Positions 45,884-48,782 of a DNA stretch of 48,782 bases are shown here, piece after piece; the first letter of the stretch is position 1, and each line of letters opens with the position of its first letter. The stretch is taken from the IMG/VR virus record IMGVR_UViG_3300021141_000014, positions 1-48,782 of that record; one strand, 5' to 3'. Made by a program: the position numbers and the translations under genes. Origin of the DNA: a virus. The notes beneath the pieces are model-generated. The model was not told where the DNA came from and did not search any database. It saw only the letters and a program-made list of their open reading frames with translations.

Positions 45884-46456
45884 TTAGAAAATATCGAAGA
45901 TGGAGTCGAGAAGGAGTGCCGCTCCCGCACCGATCAGGAGTGGAGTTGCTACAGTACCGATTGCGCCAAGAACGCCGGTCGCGCCGGTCGAGCCAGCGGC
46001 TGCTGTTACGCCTTCAGTTGCAGCGGCGGCAATTTCGGGAGCTAGTGCGCCAGCAGTCTCTCCAGCCACCGCCAGTGTTTCTGCTGCAGCAGGAAGAGCA
46101 GACACCGTTCCAGTTTGTCCCAGCGATGTCATTGCACCCGCTTCGATTGTGCCGAGTGCGCTGGGTCCGCTAATCGGAACGGCCAGCGTTTCGGCAACAG
46201 GGATAGCAGTCGCGACGGGGGCTGCAGCAGGAGCCGCTGCTTTCGCACCAATGCCGCCTGCCGCTGCCAACTTGTTTGCACCAACTGACGCGCCAAGGCC
46301 TGCGCCAGTGGAGACCATGCTGGAGCGCTGTGCAGCACGAGCTGCTGCCAGTTGGTCCGCCATCGCCATACGGCTGGTCTCGAGACCAGCAGTCTGCTGG
46401 AAACCGACCGAAGCCTGACCGAGCGTGTTACGACCTACACCAATAAGACCCGCCAT
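45884..46456 (-). CDS. Ala/Gly-rich virion protein (190 aa)
   Basis: ATG at 46456 with AGGAGG upstream; the A is shared with the stop before it (TAATG). MAGLIGVGRNTLGQASVGFQ; then low-complexity Ala/Val/Gly stretches (AAAPAAAPVATAIPVAETLA; ATPLLIGAGAALLLDSIFDI). The C-terminal 20 residues are a membrane-like helix. A role in the DNA ejection channel is possible from hydrophobicity and position; not proven. Confidence 0.65.
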   Translation of the reverse strand: MAGLIGVGRNTLGQASVGFQQTAGLETSRMAMADQLAAARAAQRSSMVSTGAGLGASVGANKLAAAGGIGAKAAAPAAAPVATAIPVAETLAVPISGPSALGTIEAGAMTSLGQTGTVSALPAAAETLAVAGETAGALAPEIAAAATEGVTAAAGSTGATGVLGAIGTVATPLLIGAGAALLLDSIFDIF

Positions 46457-47160
46457 TACTGACCTCCTGCGGTACGGCCAGATCCAGACACGAGCGACAG
46501 TGCGCGCTCTTCGTCCGCCATCCGAGCCTGATTCATTGCAGCCACACGACCGCCAGTGATCTCATTCGAGTCGGCCATCGAGGGGCCGCGATACTGAAGG
46601 CCGAAGCGACCCATCGCACGCTCCTGCTGGCCCTGCATGTTTGCGCCTGCATTCATGACAGACTGGTTTGCTCGAGCAAGATCGAAACCAAGATCCTTGG
46701 TGTTCCGGCCATCGACTTGCCCAACGAGGTAGTTCTCGACCGGCGCAAACCGATTGAGATAGTCCTGATACTGGGCGCGCTGGACGGCGGCGCTCAAGTT
46801 CGAGGCACCCTTGCGTTTGTCTCCGAGATACATCGACGGATCAATGGAGCCGTACGCGCTTGCGCTCGGGTTGAAGTCGACGTTGCCGCCATACAACCCG
46901 CTACCGCCGCTGGTCGTGATCGTGTTCGGATCCGCTTGGGTGAAGTTGTTGGTGAATACCGGCGCTGCAAGGCCAAGGAAGCCCTTGCGCGGAGCGGGGT
47001 TATTTGCGGCTTCGGTGACAGGTGTCTGGCCGACCATGCTTGACCGAGCTTCCGTCGCCATAGGCGCGGGAGGCGCAAAGGATTCGTATGTCTGCCTAAA
47101 TGCTGGGGTGATCTCTGAGTCACCGCCCATCACAAAAGCGAGGTTGTCAAAGAAGCTCAT
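46456..47160 (-). CDS. Putative internal virion/tail protein (234 aa)
   Basis: ATG at 47160, seven bases after GGGAGG. MSFFDNLAFVMGGDSEITPA, a Pro/Thr/Asn-rich middle (FTNNFTQADPNTITTSGGSG) and a helical end (LARANQSVMNAGANMQGQQE; MNQARMADEERALSLVSGSG). The gene order (small helical proteins, then giant protein) is that of the internal core genes of T7-like and related phages. Family not identified. Confidence 0.6.
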   Translation of the reverse strand: MSFFDNLAFVMGGDSEITPAFRQTYESFAPPAPMATEARSSMVGQTPVTEAANNPAPRKGFLGLAAPVFTNNFTQADPNTITTSGGSGLYGGNVDFNPSASAYGSIDPSMYLGDKRKGASNLSAAVQRAQYQDYLNRFAPVENYLVGQVDGRNTKDLGFDLARANQSVMNAGANMQGQQERAMGRFGLQYRGPSMADSNEITGGRVAAMNQARMADEERALSLVSGSGRTAGGQ

Positions 47161-47163
47161 CTA

Positions 47164-47790
47164 TCAGCCTCCCGTTTGATTGTTGTTGGTCGGCGTGCCG
47201 CTGAATGTAGGCATCGGCGTTTTCGGTTTGCTCAGCTTGCTGTCGACAAACGGCGACGCCATGTAGCCAAGGCCAGCCGCCACGCCTGAGCGAATAGCGC
47301 TGCTCCTCGAGAATGCCGACTCCGCCGCTGCGTTGGCGCGCTCCTGTGACTGGCGAGCAATACCGCCAAGGCCATCGATTGCATCAGCCGCCTGTCCCTG
47401 ACCAATCGCCGTCACGCCCTGCAGGCCTTTGTAGAAGCGGTCGGTGTTGGCCACCTTTGCGGCAGATACGCCCAAGCCCTGACCAACGGCCTGAGCTCGA
47501 CGCAGTGCAGCGCTGTTTTCTTGGAATGCGCCCGACGAGGGATCGACGCCCTGCTGGAACATCTCGTTGGCGAGGTTCTCCTGCCCCTTCTGGAATCCCT
47601 TCTGGAATTCAGCAGCAGCAATACCGCCAGCGGTTTCGTAGTTCGGCTGATCCCGCACGTCGAAGACCTGCTGGATGTACTGATCCTCAAGGGGAGCGAA
47701 GACTTCCTTATAGCGATTGAAGCGCTGAGCCGCGATCTCGGCCAGCGCACGCTGCTCTTCGGTCTCTTTCGGCTTACTACCTTTACCCAT
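47164..47790 (-). CDS. Putative virion protein (208 aa)
   Basis: ATG at 47790 shares a base with the stop before it. MGKGSKPKETEEQRALAEIA, helical (RFNRYKEVFAPLEDQYIQQV; EFQKGFQKGQENLANEMFQQ; ALRRAQAVGQGLGVSAAKVA), ends in Pro/Thr/Asn-rich TPMPTFSGTPTNNNQTGG. Resembles internal virion or tail-completion proteins of short-tailed phages with an AAEF-Q-KGxxxG pattern. Exact role unknown. Confidence 0.6.
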   Translation of the reverse strand: MGKGSKPKETEEQRALAEIAAQRFNRYKEVFAPLEDQYIQQVFDVRDQPNYETAGGIAAAEFQKGFQKGQENLANEMFQQGVDPSSGAFQENSAALRRAQAVGQGLGVSAAKVANTDRFYKGLQGVTAIGQGQAADAIDGLGGIARQSQERANAAAESAFSRSSAIRSGVAAGLGYMASPFVDSKLSKPKTPMPTFSGTPTNNNQTGG

Positions 47791-48188
47791 CAGAGTTTCT
47801 TCCTGTACGTCGTGCAAACAGTTTCATAGCCATGAGTTGCGGCTACTCTCTTGAATCCCGAGCGCGGGGAAGAGAATTCGAGATAGCTTGATTCCGCCGC
47901 TTTTGCCAGCATTTCTAGCTGCGGCTGGTACTTGGCTATCGCATCACCAGTCTTGTTGTAAGCCGCCTCACAGACGAGGACAGACTCCTTCAAGTACGGG
48001 TGCTTATATTGGCTCAATACAACAAAACTGCCGCTATCGGAAGGATCCATAAACAAGAACAGTTTTTCCTGCTGCAGAGCCTCGAGAATGTCCTGTGCCG
48101 ACCACTCAGCGCCGGTCTTTTCCGCCACCTCGTTCAAGCCCTCGATCAGCCAAGGGCCGCAGTCGAGCGCTTCAATCGATACGAGCAT
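47790..48188 (-). CDS. GNAT-fold-like virion accessory protein (132 aa)
   Basis: ATG at 48188; longer in-frame starts lack support. MLVSIEALDCGPWLIEGLNE, AQDILEALQQEKLFLFMDPS, VVLSQYKHPYLKESVLVCEA and EMLAKAAESSYLEFSSPRSG, then FKRVAATHGYETVCTTYRKK. The order of strands and helices is like the small acetyltransferase-like proteins (T7 gp13 type) placed before internal virion genes. Catalytic acetyl-CoA loop residues are not evident. Confidence 0.55.
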   Translation of the reverse strand: MLVSIEALDCGPWLIEGLNEVAEKTGAEWSAQDILEALQQEKLFLFMDPSDSGSFVVLSQYKHPYLKESVLVCEAAYNKTGDAIAKYQPQLEMLAKAAESSYLEFSSPRSGFKRVAATHGYETVCTTYRKKL

Positions 48189-48339
48189 TCTTCGGATACC
48201 TTTCCTTGACCTCCTGCACTCGCTGCCGCATTTCCTCGAGCGCCTCCCCGCCCTTCCACAAAGCATCGAGCTGCTCTGCGATAGGCGGGTACTCGCGCAC
48301 GCGCAGTTCGCGGTAGTCGGGTTTAAGCTGCAGCTTCAC
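48172..48339 (-). CDS. Small conserved phage protein (55 aa)
   Basis: GTG at 48339 with GGAGG six bases upstream. The sequence MKLQLKPDYRELRVREYPPI, EQLDALWKGGEALEEMRQRV and KERYPKN is the pattern of small tail-assembly-like proteins found in many phages (REYPPIAEQLDALWKG). It overlaps the next gene's start by 17 bases and starts within the end of the gene before. Probably a structural accessory protein. Confidence 0.7.
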   Translation of the reverse strand: MKLQLKPDYRELRVREYPPIAEQLDALWKGGEALEEMRQRVQEVKERYPKNARID

Positions 48340-48691
48340 AGAGCACCTCCACTCGCTTCATGTAGTGGCGCGGATGGCTGAGTATCACCGTCACACTGTG
48401 CGTGACACTTGTTTCCAGTTCGATGGATCCATCGTCAACGACAGTTTCAATTCCGCCAACCTCAACGACTGTACCGGCTGGCAGGTTGCCGATCCCATTC
48501 GGTATCAAGACTTCCTCAAACTCTGTGCGGTGCGACATCCGATTATTGTCGAAGTCATACCAGACGTCGTTCGCGTTGAATTCATCCGCCAGATGCAGCA
48601 CTTTACCAGCGTCCGGATATGCTTCCGGCGTGACTTGATAGCTGATCGAGTAGAGGCAGCGGCCCTCTTTGTCGAAGACGAGTGTGTTCAT
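48323..48691 (-). CDS. Hypothetical virion-region protein (122 aa)
   Basis: ATG at 48691, seven bases after AGGAG. MNTLVFDKEGRCLYSISYQV, YPDAGKVLHLADEFNANDVW, NRMSHRTEFEEVLIPNGIGN and a beta-rich end (GGIETVVDDGSIELETSVTH). It lies between the tail-fibre end and the internal virion genes. Short beta-rich proteins here are often fibre-associated or assembly helpers. Family not recognised. Confidence 0.6.
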   Translation of the reverse strand: MNTLVFDKEGRCLYSISYQVTPEAYPDAGKVLHLADEFNANDVWYDFDNNRMSHRTEFEEVLIPNGIGNLPAGTVVEVGGIETVVDDGSIELETSVTHSVTVILSHPRHYMKRVEVLCEAAA

Positions 48692-48780
48692 CGTTTGGCT
48701 CCTAGCACGGACAATGTCGCATCGCGCATAAAGGAAGAGTTATTTGTTGTTGCACTAGAAATAATTGATTTACCAGTCAT
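48688..48780 (-). CDS. Short reading frame at the right edge (30 aa or 3' end of a gene)
   Basis: ATG at 48780 opens a frame of 30 residues, MTGKSIISSATTNNSSFMRD then ATLSVLGAKR, ending in an ATGA overlap with the next gene. If the window closes on itself, the tail-fibre gene ends TTA TGA here with an ATGA overlap and a GGTGG ribosome site from the left edge. Without closure it could be the end of a gene lying off the window. Confidence 0.45.
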   Translation of the reverse strand: MTGKSIISSATTNNSSFMRDATLSVLGAKR

Positions 48781-48782
48781 AA

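Noticed and set aside
44773-46173. 466-residue open frame on the plus strand
   Set aside because: Antisense to two virion genes that have good starts and ribosome sites; the product shows no domain.
1-48782. CRISPR array, phage RNA polymerase, reverse transcriptase or DNA polymerase gene
   Set aside because: No spaced direct repeats of CRISPR type and no recognisable motif of these enzymes were found; the phage seems to use host polymerases.

Overview
This 48.8 kb window looks like a complete or nearly complete genome of a temperate, podovirus-like tailed phage. It has large and small terminase subunits, portal, scaffold, HK97-fold-type capsid protein, head-tail adaptor and a holin/endolysin/spanin cassette. 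I find no tape-measure or tail-tube gene. A 3,050-residue polyvalent virion protein sits where short-tailed phages keep their ejection proteins. A tyrosine recombinase lies beside what reads as an attP made from the 3' half of a tRNA-Gly(GCC) gene. Moderate-to-high G+C and the gene families suggest a proteobacterial host, perhaps an alphaproteobacterium; that guess is weak.

Layout. (1) 1-16.34 kb, minus strand: late genes. Read in transcription order they are a coiled-coil membrane protein, small terminase subunit, lysis genes, HNH nuclease, large terminase subunit, portal, scaffold, capsid, adaptor, and tail or decoration proteins including a 1,086-residue repeat protein. The block runs off the left edge inside a tail-fibre gene. 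(2) 16.57-24.26 kb, plus strand: about twenty small early genes, an ArdC-type antirestriction protein, an adenosylcobalamin-dependent ribonucleotide reductase and a DnaA-domain-IV-like protein. (3) 24.23-31.19 kb, minus strand: PD-(D/E)XK and Ref-like nucleases, nucleotide hydrolases, primase-helicase and a replisome organiser. (4) 31.54-35.08 kb, plus strand: single-strand annealing protein, YqaJ exonuclease, ribbon-helix-helix protein, SSB-like protein and integrase, then attP and a terminator. (5) 35.36-48.78 kb, minus strand: internal virion proteins. Joining position 48782 to position 1 gives a stop codon and an ATGA overlap, so blocks 1 and 5 probably form one late operon of about 30 kb on a circular map.

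The most striking signal is in the early plus-strand operon. Three short gaps between genes each hold a full type II hammerhead ribozyme, starting at the stop codon of the gene before and ending just upstream of the next Shine-Dalgarno. Stem III covaries between copies. Other gaps in the same operon hold a second recurrent RNA: two stems around a constant internal loop (CCCAGA or ACCGGA facing CGAGGAT), with a covarying distal hairpin. I cannot assign this one to a known class. A separate structured leader precedes the ribonucleotide reductase gene. Together these suggest an early transcript cut into gene-sized messages by ribozymes.

Other points of interest are the four copies of a VRYSGRR-like motif that bracket enzyme-like modules of the giant virion protein, the three repeat families of the 1,086-residue protein, a nested-palindrome region that may be the replication origin, and the lack of a recognisable CI-type repressor. 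All functional calls come from reading the sequence; no database search was run.
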